This document shows positions 53,729 through 64,000 of a stretch of 64,000 bases of DNA, piece after piece. A program made the translations under genes and the position numbers. Position 1 is the stretch's first letter; every line of letters begins with the position of its first letter. Under the pieces are notes generated by a model. That model worked only from the letters and a program-made list of their open reading frames with translations. It ran no database searches and was not told where the DNA came from. The stretch is from Watersipora subatra (Eukaryota; Bryozoa; Gymnolaemata; Cheilostomatida; Watersiporidae): NCBI RefSeq assembly GCF_963576615.1, contig NC_088708.1, positions 57,213,196 to 57,277,195 of the forward strand, written 5' to 3'.

Positions 53729-56700
53729 CTGTAGAGTGAAAAGGTTGTTTAAAACCGGCTGACAACATTAGGCTCGCTATTTATTTAGAATTAAAAAAAT
53801 GGTTATTGAGAAATGTTGCGATTACTAGACACACTTGAGCGGAATCCAAGCAAAATGTGAATTATGACCACGTTAAAAACAATCCTTGCAGAATGATAGT
53901 ATAATGGTAGTTATAGAGTAGCGGTAACCGTGGTAACCGTGGCACTACTGGCAGTTGTGTAAGTAGTTAGTTGTGTAGTAAGAGCAAAGATAGTAGTACT
54001 AGTAAACATGTTAACGATACCGATAGTAATAATAATACAAGTAATAATGGTTGTAATGGTGCTAATAATAGTAGCATTCCTAGAATTTTCTGGGCACTCA
54101 TTTCATTGCTATCACAATTGTAATACTAACATCATTGTCTAATAGTTAGCGATTCCAAAAAATTGAGTCTAATTTACCAGCACTAACTCAATAGGCTGTG
54201 TCGATGAGATTACAAGAGATAGGAATGACAATACAAGTACATTCACAATACAATTCATGACATATGGGAGTTATGACCTTCCATACTTTTGATCACGAAC
54301 CAGAGATGGCTATAATTATTGAAATGTAACAAACTTATATCGTCTGTCCGTGAGTTGACCATTTTGAATCCGCTCAAATTTGCGAGCATTTTGACCTACA
54401 AATTGGTTGACAAGAACAGATCAAACCCTTGCTTTCTACAAACACTAATATGACGATCATGTCGAACAATTTATGGCATTTTATGGCTTACAAGAACTTC
54501 TGCATCAATGATAAACCGAGCTTGCTAACTCAAAAAGCCATTGCGTTAAGACATAAACTTTTATCGAAAATTTTAATGTTAACAATGTTAACAAGCAGAC
54601 ATCTTAACAAACAGTTAGAAAGCTGACTTAGCATGCAAAACGTGTAAGTTCTACTGTGTGAATCGTACTAGCAAGTTTATTGCAAGCAACGAATACCATG
54701 ACAGGTGTAGCATTTAGGTAGTCACTGTTAGAAGACGCTGTCGAGGGCCGGTCATTTTAATAATGAACATGCTAAATAAATACGGCGATAATAATGGACA
54801 CTAATAATAATCTGATACAGTCTTAGCCATGAGAATCGTGATTAAAATTTTTTACAAGGTCGAGATCAAAGCTTAGCAACACGCGGGTTTCTGTCCTATG
54901 CTTGATATAATCAACAAACTACCGCCAAACTTATATATACAATTTACATTTGTTTGGATACTTATTTTGTTTTAAAATAGTCCTTTGTATGTTGGGTTAA
55001 ATACCCACATCAAAATACACTGTGATTCAATTTATTTGCTTCACAGTTACAAAACCAGCAATAACTCACTGATAAATACTGCAGATAATTATTAATAGCT
55101 ATAAAGTACATACGTTGCGAAATGTAACAAAAATTTTTAAAGAAAACTAATTAAGAAAAAGGTTTTGATTACATTACATAAAACATAGAAGTGTAGGTTT
55201 GATGATGTGTAGGTGTGGAAAGGTATGGTCCATAGAGGTATGGTCCATAGAGGTCTGGTCCATAGAGGTATGGTCCATAGAGGTATGGTCCATAAAGGTA
55301 TGGTCCATGGTCCACCTGATGATCTTACTCTAGCTTAGACTAAACATGGTTGATCTACCTATCATATATACTTTGCACTATTTTTATTTATAATTTTAGG
55401 CTCTTTACTTGTACTTATGAAAGTGTAATGCCTAAAGAAACTTGGAACATTGTATGCTGGAAATTACTTCAGATGTGTAAAAGCAAATATTTGATACAAA
55501 TTCTGTCCTGTGCCGTAAAAATCATATACAGTAGACGCTTCTACAAGACAAATAATCCATTCCGAGAACGTTTATGTTATCGGGAATTTATATTATATGA
55601 ACCAATAAAATGCATGTAAATAGCCTATTCCACTCCAGAATCTTTCCAAACTCACTTCTTTGGAACTTACAATGTATATAAAAAACTTAAATTTAACTGT
55701 TTAATTAAATGACTACAGTAACTGTGTTATTATTGGTTTGTATCGACCACTTATCTCTTTATTCTTATCACACTCACTTGGTTTAGGGTGCATGATTACA
55801 GTAATACTTTTATACGTTGTTTTCTCTCCGGAGTGAGGCAAAAAGAAAACCAATATTTTCAAGGCTAATTATGAAACTTTTGTTATTTTGATCCAATTTG
55901 AGAACTTGCACCGACTGGACGCTTTACGTTATATGAAAGCTTTTGCATAAAATGATACAAACTCTTTACATAAATTCTTTACGTTGAGTGGAATTTGCGT
56001 AAAAACAAGTTTACATTATAGGAGCATTTACTGTATTAAAGTATTTGTAAGTAAAGTTTGACTGTACTAAAACATGGAAAAGACTACACTTTCAAAATGA
56101 CGTACCTGAGAGAAGGAGAAAGTTGATATAGAATGTGCTTTCTTGCTCTTTACTCTGAATCAGATCTACTTGAAACTTGACATTTCTATTAAACATTGAG
56201 GTATTGGAGCTGCGTCGGTACTCGGCCCTGAACATTGTAGGTGTGACGACGGTATGTACAATATCTGCCGTCTAAAAACATGCATCGACATTGTGACAGC
56301 TTAAACAGGATCTACAGCCATCAGTGAATTTACTAGGCATGATTAAATTTTAATTGTTAATTACAAAAATAAAAAGTCATAAATTAACCTCTTGTGTTTC
56401 TACGAGGGATGCAAAGAACCATTACAAAAATATAGTTTAGTCGATGAGAAAATGTAAAGATTATTTGTTACCGAGAGAAAAGCTGTGACGACATCAGCTT
56501 TAACTTGGTTCATCTGCTTGTTTTTGACTGTAACTGTGTGTCTGTACTCTTCCCTCTCCATGCCCATCATGTTAGCAAACCAGGACTTCTTCGTCATTCT
56601 AAAACATCATGAAACATCAAAATACCAAAATGCAAACCATCAAACGACTCTCTAGTTCAATACCTGTTCTGTTATTGATCACACAAAAGTTTCTCCAACT

Positions 56701-59700
56701 CGCCTACATGCCGACTGAAAACATTCAGTTTTATTGGAAGTATGTATAACTATAACGAGAAAAAACAGAAATAATACTTTGATTGTTCAAGGTGGTCTTA
56801 GTGTCAAGCAATGATTTCAAAAACTTCTAAAAGATTATCCAAAACGCTAATGACTTAGTCCTCCGTTGGTTGCCTAACGAGTTGCAAGCAGTAAATTCTC
56901 TCTAGAATACGGGTGAATACTCAAGTGAGATGGTAATTGATCATTACTAGATCATTGTGGTGTATGCTATCAACAAGCCTGTAGGAGAAAGTATTGGTGA
57001 CTCATTGTTACTAGCAAACAAGTGTCCACAAATCTGCAGCATGTAAATACTGCCTCACATAATATGTGAAGCAGTATTATATTTTTTTTTCATCATACTA
57101 TGATAAAAAAAAATACAGTTAGCATAAAAAATAAAGACTCTGACTGCAGTGGACTGCTATAGTATAGAGTTCATTAAATTAAACACTAAATTTTTGAAAA
57201 TATTTACTATTTGGGTTATCAAACTTTTCTGAAAACCAAATTGCAATTTCATTATCTATGTTTGATGTATTTTTGTATGATCTTCATGCAAAAAAACATG
57301 AAAAACAAGCTAGAACCAACATTAGATTGTGCATATCTTCACCTAGTTAAAAAATATGCCTATAATTGAGGAGTGTTACACCTGCAAAACAATGATAGCA
57401 AGTGGAGATAAATCATAAAAAGGACAAATGAATGGGAGCGCCTAGAACCTTAACAAGAAGCTATACTCACTCAGGAGATGTTTCAGGTGTCATGGACATG
57501 TTTTCCGCTACTGCTCCTGCAAAATAGTTCATAGTAGTTACAGACCCAATAGGAGAGATAACAAAGTAGAACAAGATAATGTGGAAGATTTCCAAACAGT
57601 TCTTTCATTTCTTTGTGAATTAGGTCACTACATATTTTCATACTCTTGTCAACACCCAACAGACTCAAGCATAGGAGTACTATGCACACCTTTTGTGTGA
57701 CCTCTTTAAATTACACTGAGCACCATGCACTGGGTCGCTAGCAGGAGTGATCTTCTATTCTATTGCATGCCCCTAATGCTTTTTTATATTTGATAGTAGT
57801 TTATAACTGATAGTAGTTTATAACTGATACTAGTTTATAACTGATACTAGTTTATAACTGTTACCAGTTTATAACTGATACTATTTTATTGAAGATGCTG
57901 GTTCACATTGAACAACATGTTCCTTTCTGTCAGGAATCTTAAGTTCTTTTACTCACTTGATAACCAAAGTGAGGTGGCACTGATAAGTAAGCGCTCACAC
58001 GCAGGGCATCACAATAATGGAGCCAGTAGAAGTGCACCAGTCCCAGCTGTATTGTGCACTGTAGGTCTAAACACGATTACCTACATGGCTATCCATAAAA
58101 AGCATGAGCACCTTTAAAAATTGCACACCATGTGTTTGAAAGAAGACAGCCCAACTCCTTTGCTTATTTTAAACTATTCTTCACAAGTAAAGGCTAATTT
58201 GACTCCAGCGATTACTAGAGACCATCTATGAGGAGTTAACTCCCTCAAGTAGTACTAAGATGCTCCGTAGACAAAAGAGAGTGAAGGATGTAGTTCATGC
58301 ATATTAGTCTGTGAATTCTTGAGCCACATCCCACATGCGGCAGGTATTTACCTGAATACTGCACATTGATTTTACAACAGTGCGGCATGTAAATTTGTGT
58401 TATAATAAATAACTTCTAGCGAGAAGAAAATAGCAGTGCATTTAGAGGTATTTACCTGGTATTTTACGACGATGGAATCTTGGTGTACCAAGGAAAGAAT
58501 GTAGCCGAGTCTTCCAAGTGTCTGTTCCTTGAGATGACCGAGGTGACATAGGTGGAGTGGAGCCAGGGCTATGTCCAGGAGTTGATCTTGGAGTTACTCT
58601 GGCTGTGGCATTGGCAGAGACTGACCGATGCCTGTGCACGCTTGGACTAGGGCATGGTGAACCACCAGGAGAGGAAAACGCCGAATTCATGCTAGTTTTC
58701 CTCCTACAGTTTTCAAGTGCTTATGAAGGCAGGTAATGTAAAATAATTGAAGGTATAAAATACAACAGAATACACTATAAAGTAACAAAATAAAGCTTTT
58801 TTTAGCTAATACCTAAAAAACATTTCTGTTGAGCTTTCAAATATACAACAAACTATTATAATTAGTACTACTACACTGGCAGTCTCATGTGCCGCAGGAG
58901 AGATAATCATATGTAATAGTTATGTGCACAGTTATTCTCGAATGCTGAAAGGTGGTTGAGTGGTGAGGCCGTAGTGGGTTCTGCTGGGAAGCAGAATATC
59001 CTGGTTTGATTCCCATGCGGTGTAATCTTTTTCCTAATGCTCTTAACATAGCTACGGAGGGATGGACGGACGGACAGACTGACAAGGCTCTTATTGTAGT
59101 GAAGACTTGTGGATTTAAGTAAAAATCTTGAAATATCAGCTTTGTAAAAATACAGAGGAAAAATGCGAGTACAATTTAAAAACATTTTTATAAGTAACTG
59201 TACTAAAGAAAAACCAAAAGACACTTCAAATTTTAACTTTTGCCTCCAAAAACAATGATAAATGACATCTACAGCAAAATAGCGGTACATGTATTTGGTT
59301 TGAATATAGCGCGTTGAGATGTTCTCATTGAAAATTAAGCGTTCGGCGGCAGTGTTGTGGCACAAAAACTAAGAGAATAAACATCATGACACAGTTGATC
59401 TTGCTTACGTTTTAGATTCGATGAGTCGGAAACAGTGAGAAACGGTTTGACCTTGAGCATGCTTTCAGCATTCAAGTAGTCGAGAGGAAGAAGTTGCTTC
59501 TACTGTGTATGTCTTATCTATAGGAGGCATACATTCTAAGAGCCATAATAATTTTCTTACATTCTATGTACAGTGAGTGCTCGACGAGGCATAGCTGGAG
59601 AACCCTCAGTTATCTCCCCTAATGATAATGTTCGGTCTGTGACTTCAGACACAGGATTGTGGTCTATCCTTTTCCTCGGAGGGTCTGAAACGCATTGACA

Positions 59701-62700
59701 CTATAATATAAGCTCCTGACATTGCACAACCCTCACTGCATAGCTTTTTTATATGATAGCTTAGAATATACCCCTTGCTGGAAAGACGTTATCAAGACAA
59801 AAGTCGTTAATCCTTGACTCATACGAAGTCTCGCCTACAGGATGGTAATAATTAACATGACTTCTGCGTGGGGTCAAACATAATTACATGCTAATTATTC
59901 TGTCTCTAATTATTCATATAGCATTCACCAAGACCGCTTCATGCTTCCACTATCCACTACACTAATGAAAGTTGTGAATATACTGCATACGGATATAGCA
60001 AGAATGGTATAGCAAGAATATGCTATACCATAGAGTATGCTATAGAATATAGCAAGAACGGTATAACATGATGCTAAGCTTTGCTGAAGACCGTTTTAGG
60101 AGAGAAAACTCCACAATAAATTACCTTCTCAGAGGTTAGCCAAGGGTTAACGTAGCACACACGGATCAAACTATGTATACATGGACTCAGGTCAACAACA
60201 AGGGGGCAACAGTCTAAAAAGTTCTGTTTTAAAATTATGACTAACAACAAGGGGTATACTGGTCTCCGCATGCACTCTTCTCACTTACTTTATAACCTAA
60301 AGAGTTCTAATCCTAAACTGCCGCCAACCTCAAACCACTTAATGCTACCTGTAGTAGTTAGCATTCAGCCAACCTCAAACCACTTAATGCTACCTGTAGT
60401 AGTTAGCATTCAGCCAATATCATAACCACATAATGCTACCTGTAGTAGTTAGCATTCAGCCAATATCATAACCACTTAATGCTACCTGTAGTAGTTAGCA
60501 TTCAGCCAATATCATAACCAAAACTTTTTTGAAGTGCAAAATGTATAACAAACTAGACATTGGAGCTAGTCTACCGTCCACACCAAATGAACTTCTATGT
60601 TTTCGGTCAGCTTCATCTTCCATTGACGGTTTTCTGAGCTTTCTATCGAGAAGCAGGAAGTAGATGACTTTTTCTGTGTTGTGTCTACAACAGATATTAT
60701 ATACCGTGCAGTGTATAGAGTGAGCTTCTATTGTACAGTGTACAGAGTGACCTATCATACAGTGTACAGAGTGACCTTCTATTGTACAGTGTACAGAGTG
60801 ACTTTTTATCGTACAGTGTACAGAGTGACCTTCTATCATACAGTGTACAGAGTGACCTTCTATCATACAGTGTACAAAGTGATTTTTTATTGTACAGTGT
60901 ACGGAGTGACCTTCTATAATACAGTGTACAGAGTGACCTTTTATCGTACAGGGTGCAGAGTGACCTTTCATTGTATGGTGTATTATGAAAAAGTCAAAGC
61001 ATAAATTCCTGCAAAATACTGAGTCCTAAAAACTGAGAAAAATGTTTACAGCTTTTCGCTTTTTAAAAATATAACTTTGGGCATGAATGTATTTTTACCT
61101 TTTGATTATACAATCATACAGCAACAAGCTTACACTTTCAATCTATAAAAGTTAACCACGTTTTATAATTAGACGCTGTCTATGGAAGATTCTTCAAGCT
61201 TGCGTGACCACATCATATGTAGCAAAAACCTAGCAAAGGGTACTTCCACCTACCTAGGAGAAAGCAATTCCTCAATAAGTTTACTTTTATCATTGAAGCA
61301 TTGTAAGGAGCACATAGTGTTCATAACATCCACATCCAAGTCTGATTCTGCCGGCAGCACTGATGTCTACAAGGAAAGATTGCTAGTATCAGCAAAATGA
61401 TTAAATATGTGTTCTACATTTTGTATAGATACTAGCTGTGCTACCCGGCGTTGCCTGGGTATTAAAAATCAGCTTATAAACAATGAGAAGTGATGAGAGT
61501 TGCCTGCCACTTGCTATTAGCCTGGTAGATTGCCAATGGAAAATTTTAGTAAGCTAACTAATGACAATCACTTACTTATGCAATCACCCTGCATGGTATG
61601 CAAAGGTATGTTGGGTATGTGCTCCCATATAGTGACTTATATCGGCAAGCTATCAACTCATTTTTTGTGGGCTATTGGGTATGGCGTCGAACTGGTGAAC
61701 AGTAGGGTCTGAGATCAAATCTTCATATGGATTCTTTATTCCAAGATTTTAATAGTTATAGCCGGAATGCATACGTACGGGCATACTTTGAGGAATATAT
61801 ATAATAAATTTATCATTGCTCTATCCAACGATTTTGCATACAAACAGAAACAAACAGCTTGAAAGATAATAGAAAATCTAACTGCAAGAAACAGTAATAA
61901 AAGATGGCTGATTAGAGTGATGCTAATACAAATTAACTACTCGATGAGAGCAAAAAATCATTAATATTTTCTATACAGGTACTGTTACGAAAAGCGTCGT
62001 GACCAGAGCCGATAGGACGATTAGGAAGAGGCTCGGTCACCAGTGAGCCACCTCACCGATCCAAAAAGAACAAAGAAAAAGGGGCGGTGCCTATTGTAAG
62101 GTCTCGATATATAAGGATCGGGATCGTTACAGCAGAGTCGTACTGCGCACACACTGTCTGCACGCATGCTCATTTGTTGTACAGTGACATACATGTATAT
62201 TTATATATGCTGCTCAAATATATATTCTGATGGCTAACACTTGGTGTGTTTATTGTTTGACTGTCTTGTGGAAAGTAAAGGAACAGGCAGTTTCCTTTAC
62301 AGTACCATATTTTATTCATAGGCAGCATATCTTATTAACAGGTACGATGATTTAAGCCGATGATTTTAGCTAAGGATTTGTTCGATCGATACTACAAATT
62401 CTTTAAGCAATTGACCAACTATGTAGAGGATACTTGCAGTGAAGCCAGCATTCATAATTTTCCCAGTACTTCTATGAACGGGTTGTAATTATACAACTCA
62501 TAAAGTTCATAAAGATTTATCAAGTTTTGATGTAATTGAATAGTCAAAACCATAATGAAAGTTTTGAACAACATTAAAAGTTTGAGCATACTTCTAGTAG
62601 AAACAACGCAAGGTTAATATTTCATTAGCACCACAAGCACTTATAATTCTTAGCTGATCCGAGTTACACGCGGCGTGATTTAATATTCTTATGATAGTCT

Positions 62701-63690
62701 TGAAACTGCAGGCTCACCTATAACTCACCTAAACACCATAAACTATAAACAACAAATAACATGATTGTTTAAACATTTTAAGTTAACGAGAACTATTATC
62801 AACAATAATTTTTATTTTAGTTTTCTTGTTATCTTTTTCATTGGAGCTGACTGCATATCCGGTAAAGTCACGCAGGAGGAATGTTAGAAATATGCTGACT
62901 ACAGAGTCTAGTCACCTTTATTACCATAATGCAATTGCAGAAACAACTGATCACAAACCTCATGAGGGGCTAAAATAGTGTTTGCTGCCAGTGCGTTGAA
63001 CTCAGCGAGGCACCAGTGCAAGGAAACTAATTAACATTTAGGTGCTAGTAGCACTAGCCAAAGGCCATGAAAGTTCACATGACAACTATAGGATGAATAT
63101 TATTATAAGGCAAAGCACAGCCGTCCATCTTTCCATGTACATGTAGTTATTATAACTAGTTTATATATATTTACACATAACTAGATGTTGTAATTAGTAC
63201 ATATATTTTATATTTAACGAATATAGCGTCCAGACATGTTGGAAATCTGTTAGTGAAACTGGAGCCACTATGAAATTTAAATGCGTTTGATTAAACAGTC
63301 AATAAGAAACAGTAATAGCTAGAAAGTATAGCTGGTAGGTAAAGCTACAATATATTGCTAGCAAGCTGCTAGCTAATTGAGCTTGCAACTGAATATAGCT
63401 GATATAATCGGTGCAATTAGCTGAGGAGTATAACAATAATCTTGTTTGTTGGAATATTCAGATTTTTAAACCATTCTAAATACATCAGCCCTAGTACTTT
63501 TCCCTCTTTATTGACCCCTCACTCAATATTTACCTAGTAACTATTATGAAAAGTCTCTCTTCTACATAAGACAACGATTTCTCGCTAATGGCGCACTGCA
63601 TACCTGTACTACTTCCTTCATGGGTAGTTCTAACTCTACATCTGCTCTCCTGTTGTCAACGACCCAAGGATGCCTCAAAACCTCTGCCAG
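53472..63690 (-). CDS. BRSK: BRSK / SAD serine-threonine kinase, C-terminal 425 aa (5' part beyond window)
   Basis: Exons in transcript order: 63604-63690, 61254-61366, 60575-60684, 59561-59684, 58456-58703, 57471-57516, 56472-56598, 56106-56271, 53472-53728; all phases fit. They encode the end of the kinase C-lobe (LAEVLRHPWV), a UBA-like domain (MNTMCSLQCFNDKSKLIEELL) and the family signature KVIYFLLLDRK. A Pro/Ser-rich region with DPPRKR and FLGTPRFHRRK follows, then the KA1-like tail (KSWFANMM, VKADVVTAFLS, FRAEYRR, VKFQVDL, RRFKRLCEIMQ). SAD/BRSK kinases are LKB1-activated AMPK relatives that control neuronal polarity and synaptic vesicle clustering. The ATP-binding and catalytic loops lie to the right of the window. 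BRSK1 and BRSK2 split within vertebrates, so only the family name applies. Confidence 0.93.
55205..55310. repeat. 15-bp minisatellite
   Basis: About seven copies of AGGTATGGTCCATAG with minor changes, in a BRSK intron. Confidence 0.85.
55529..56033. mobile_element. TIR element family M, copy 2 (505 bp)
   Basis: Ends CAGTAGACGCTTCTACAA and, from the right, CAGTAAATGCTCCTATAA are inverted and flanked by TA (55527-55528 and 56034-56035). Collinear with the copy at 23199-24018. No coding capacity: a MITE. The CAGT ends and TA target suggest the pogo/mariner superfamily. Its right end lies only 72 bp past the donor of the BRSK exon at 56106. Confidence 0.75.
56106..56271 (-). CDS. BRSK: BRSK exon (KA1-like strand region)
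   Basis: Encodes TADIVHTVVTPTMFRAEYRR and FNRNVKFQVDLIQSKEQES, then INFLLLSG. It corresponds to the FRAEYK...VRFQVDI...FTLISG stretch of vertebrate BRSK. The acceptor is GCATGTTTTTAG and the donor is CTCAG|GTACG. Confidence 0.9.
56472..56598 (-). CDS. BRSK: BRSK exon (KSWFAN motif)
   Basis: Encodes MTKKSWFANMMGMEREEY and VKADVVTAFLS, matching LAKRSWFGNFISLDKEEQ and IKADIVHAFLS of the vertebrate proteins. The acceptor is ATGTTTTAG and the donor is TCG|GTAAC. Confidence 0.92.
57471..57516 (-). CDS. BRSK: BRSK micro-exon (46 nt)
   Basis: Encodes AVAENMSMTPETSPE, matching the VPTAEEMSSLTPESSPE segment. It is far too short for ORF detection, but its acceptor (TATTTTGCAG), donor (GA|GTGAGT) and both phases fit its neighbours. 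Confidence 0.88.
57790..57890. repeat. 17-bp minisatellite
   Basis: About six copies of a GATAGTAGTTTATAACT-type unit in a BRSK intron. Confidence 0.85.
58456..58703 (-). CDS. BRSK: BRSK exon (Ser/Pro-rich region, PRFHRRK motif)
   Basis: Encodes RKTSMNSAFSSPGGSPCPSP, several TP/SP dipeptides (likely phosphosites), then WKTRLHSFLGTPRFHRRKIP, matching the family's WR.RLNS..FLGSPRFHRRK. The acceptor is AAAACTGTAG and the donor is CCAG|GTAAAT. Confidence 0.92.
58950..59107 (+). repeat. tRNA-derived SINE, family S, most complete copy
   Basis: The head GGTGGTTGAGTGGTGAGGCC is A-box like. It is followed by TCCTGGTTTGATTCCCATGC (B-box), then GGATGGACGGACGGACAGAC and the tail GCTCTTATTGTAGTGAAGAC. 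It lies in a BRSK intron, antisense to the gene. Confidence 0.65.
59561..59684 (-). CDS. BRSK: BRSK exon (PPRKR region)
   Basis: Encodes PPRKRIDHNPVSEVTDRTLS and EGSPAMPRRALTVHR, matching DPPRKRVDS...GGSPVPARRAIEM. The acceptor is AATGCGTTTCAG and the donor is GAAT|GTAAG. Confidence 0.9.
60310..60520. repeat. 45-bp minisatellite (about 4 copies)
   Basis: Unit TAATGCTACCTGTAGTAGTT followed by AGCATTCAGCCAA and a variable CCTCAAACCAC or TATCATAACCAC. It begins about 55 bp past the donor of the next BRSK exon. Confidence 0.85.
60575..60684 (-). CDS. BRSK: BRSK exon (KVIYFLLLDRK signature)
   Basis: Encodes HNTEKVIYFLLLDRKLRKPS and MEDEADRKHRSS. The acceptor CTGTTGTAG is clear. The donor is inferred: GACG|GTAGAC at 60575 gives an Asp codon leading into PPRKR as in the family; an alternative GTGTGG donor 9 nt upstream also keeps phase. 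Confidence 0.82.
60700..60965. repeat. 27-bp minisatellite (about 10 copies)
   Basis: Unit TACAGTGTACAGAGTGACCT plus TCTATCA. It starts about 20 bp upstream (on the gene strand) of the acceptor of the BRSK exon at 60575-60684. Its multiple-of-three unit length keeps open frames on both strands, which are artefacts. Confidence 0.9.
61254..61366 (-). CDS. BRSK: BRSK exon (UBA-like domain)
   Basis: Encodes TSVLPAESDLDVDVMNTMCS and LQCFNDKSKLIEELLSPR, matching [28 protein letters not shown]. The donor is CCTAG|GTAGGT and the acceptor is CTTTCCTTGTAG. Confidence 0.92.
61428..61765 (+). repeat. Dispersed repeat family R, copy 5 (uninterrupted)
   Basis: Runs from CTAGCTGTGCTACCCGGCGT through CTATTAGCCTGGTAGATTGC and GTGCTCCCATATAGTGACTT to TGAGATCAAATC and TTATTCCAAGATTTTAATAG. 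It represents the state of copy 2 (21.2-22.3 kb) before its TIR insertion. Confidence 0.65.
61983..62301. mobile_element. Solo LTR (319 bp), Ty3/gypsy-like
   Basis: Begins TGTTACGAAAAGCG and ends GTTTCCTTTACA (TG...CA ends), flanked by a 4-bp duplication GTAC at 61979-61982 and 62302-62305. A TATATAAG promoter-like element followed by GC-richer sequence lies in the middle. No internal coding region or second LTR is seen, so it is the product of LTR-LTR recombination. It lies in a BRSK intron. Confidence 0.75.
62306..63600. other. BRSK intron, nothing else recognised
   Basis: AT-rich intronic sequence with no further exon or recognisable element. Confidence 0.5.
63604..63690 (-). CDS. BRSK: BRSK exon (end of kinase C-lobe)
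   Basis: 29 codons, phase 0 at both ends: LAEVLRHPWVVDNRRADVEL and ELPMKEVVQ. LxxVLxHPW is the typical close of an AMPK-family kinase domain. The acceptor is TGTCTTACAG and the donor is CAG|GTATGC. Upstream exons are outside the window. Confidence 0.88.
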
Positions 63691-64000
63691 CTGTAAGACA
63701 TTCAACAGCACAAAATGGCGAGTTTGTCAGCCTAGTAGTGCGGACAGCAGTGCATTTTTGCCACCGACATACCAACTTATAAATAACGAAATGCTTCATT
63801 TTGCCAGCAAGTCCAAAAAAAAACTACAAATGGGAATATTTGTCAAAGCTGAGCTATTAAACAGAATAGTCTGCTGTAGTTTTCTAGACTCCCATGGCTC
63901 CCAGCGATTACACATATTCTTTGAAAAAAATTACTTATAGTTTCAAAGTTCAAGGAAGCTTTTTGTTCTTTACTGAGCCAAATGGATTGACTCGACATAA

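Noticed and set aside
60681-60971. Frames with repeated YRVTF or GHSVHC units
   Set aside because: They derive from the 27-bp minisatellite next to the BRSK exon; only 60575-60684 on the minus strand is coding.
63588-63940. Two plus-strand frames at the right edge
   Set aside because: They overlap the antisense of a BRSK exon with correct splice sites and show no similarity of their own.

Overview
This is a eukaryotic (animal) window: AT-rich, intron-rich, dense in minisatellites and small transposons, with canonical GT-AG introns, TATA/CCAAT promoter elements and AATAAA signals. The genes (a DMA-domain Dmrt factor, glucosidase II beta subunit, a BRSK/SAD kinase) are pan-metazoan. The repeat content (CR1-like LINE, pogo-like elements, tRNA-derived SINEs) and overall style suggest an invertebrate, plausibly a spiralian such as a mollusc or bryozoan. 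The species cannot be fixed from sequence alone.

Layout. 1-8.6 kb: gene-free flank with a 48-bp minisatellite and repeat copies. 8.68-10.92 kb (+): a compact, complete four-exon Dmrt93B-like gene (358 aa) with TATA box, CCAAT boxes and poly(A) signals. 10.9-19.0 kb: mostly gene-free, holding a 24-bp minisatellite, a duplicated fragment of a PRKCSH exon and a 5'-truncated LINE. 19.0-36.0 kb (-): a complete nine-exon PRKCSH orthologue (527 aa), rebuilt here with every phase consistent; its C-terminus is HTEL. Its 7.1-kb intron 1 contains an almost intact CR1-like LINE in the opposite orientation, and its introns host nested DNA transposons, SINEs and a minisatellite that touches a splice acceptor. 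36.0-53.4 kb: gene-poor, with an (ATAGTA)-type array, a CT-rich tract, one orphan coding-looking exon (-), an inverted 5S rRNA-like pair, a 1.8-kb TIR element with its own transcription-unit signals, and duplicated segments. 53.5-63.7 kb (-): nine exons for the C-terminal 425 residues of a BRSK (SAD) kinase; the catalytic part lies beyond the right edge. A solo LTR and several minisatellites sit in its introns.

The three genes are not functionally linked: a transcription factor of sexual/neuronal development, an ER glycoprotein-folding enzyme subunit, and a neuronal polarity kinase. The Dmrt gene and PRKCSH are convergent; PRKCSH and BRSK are both on the minus strand. The most unusual material is the mobile-element and repeat architecture rather than a new operon-like system.
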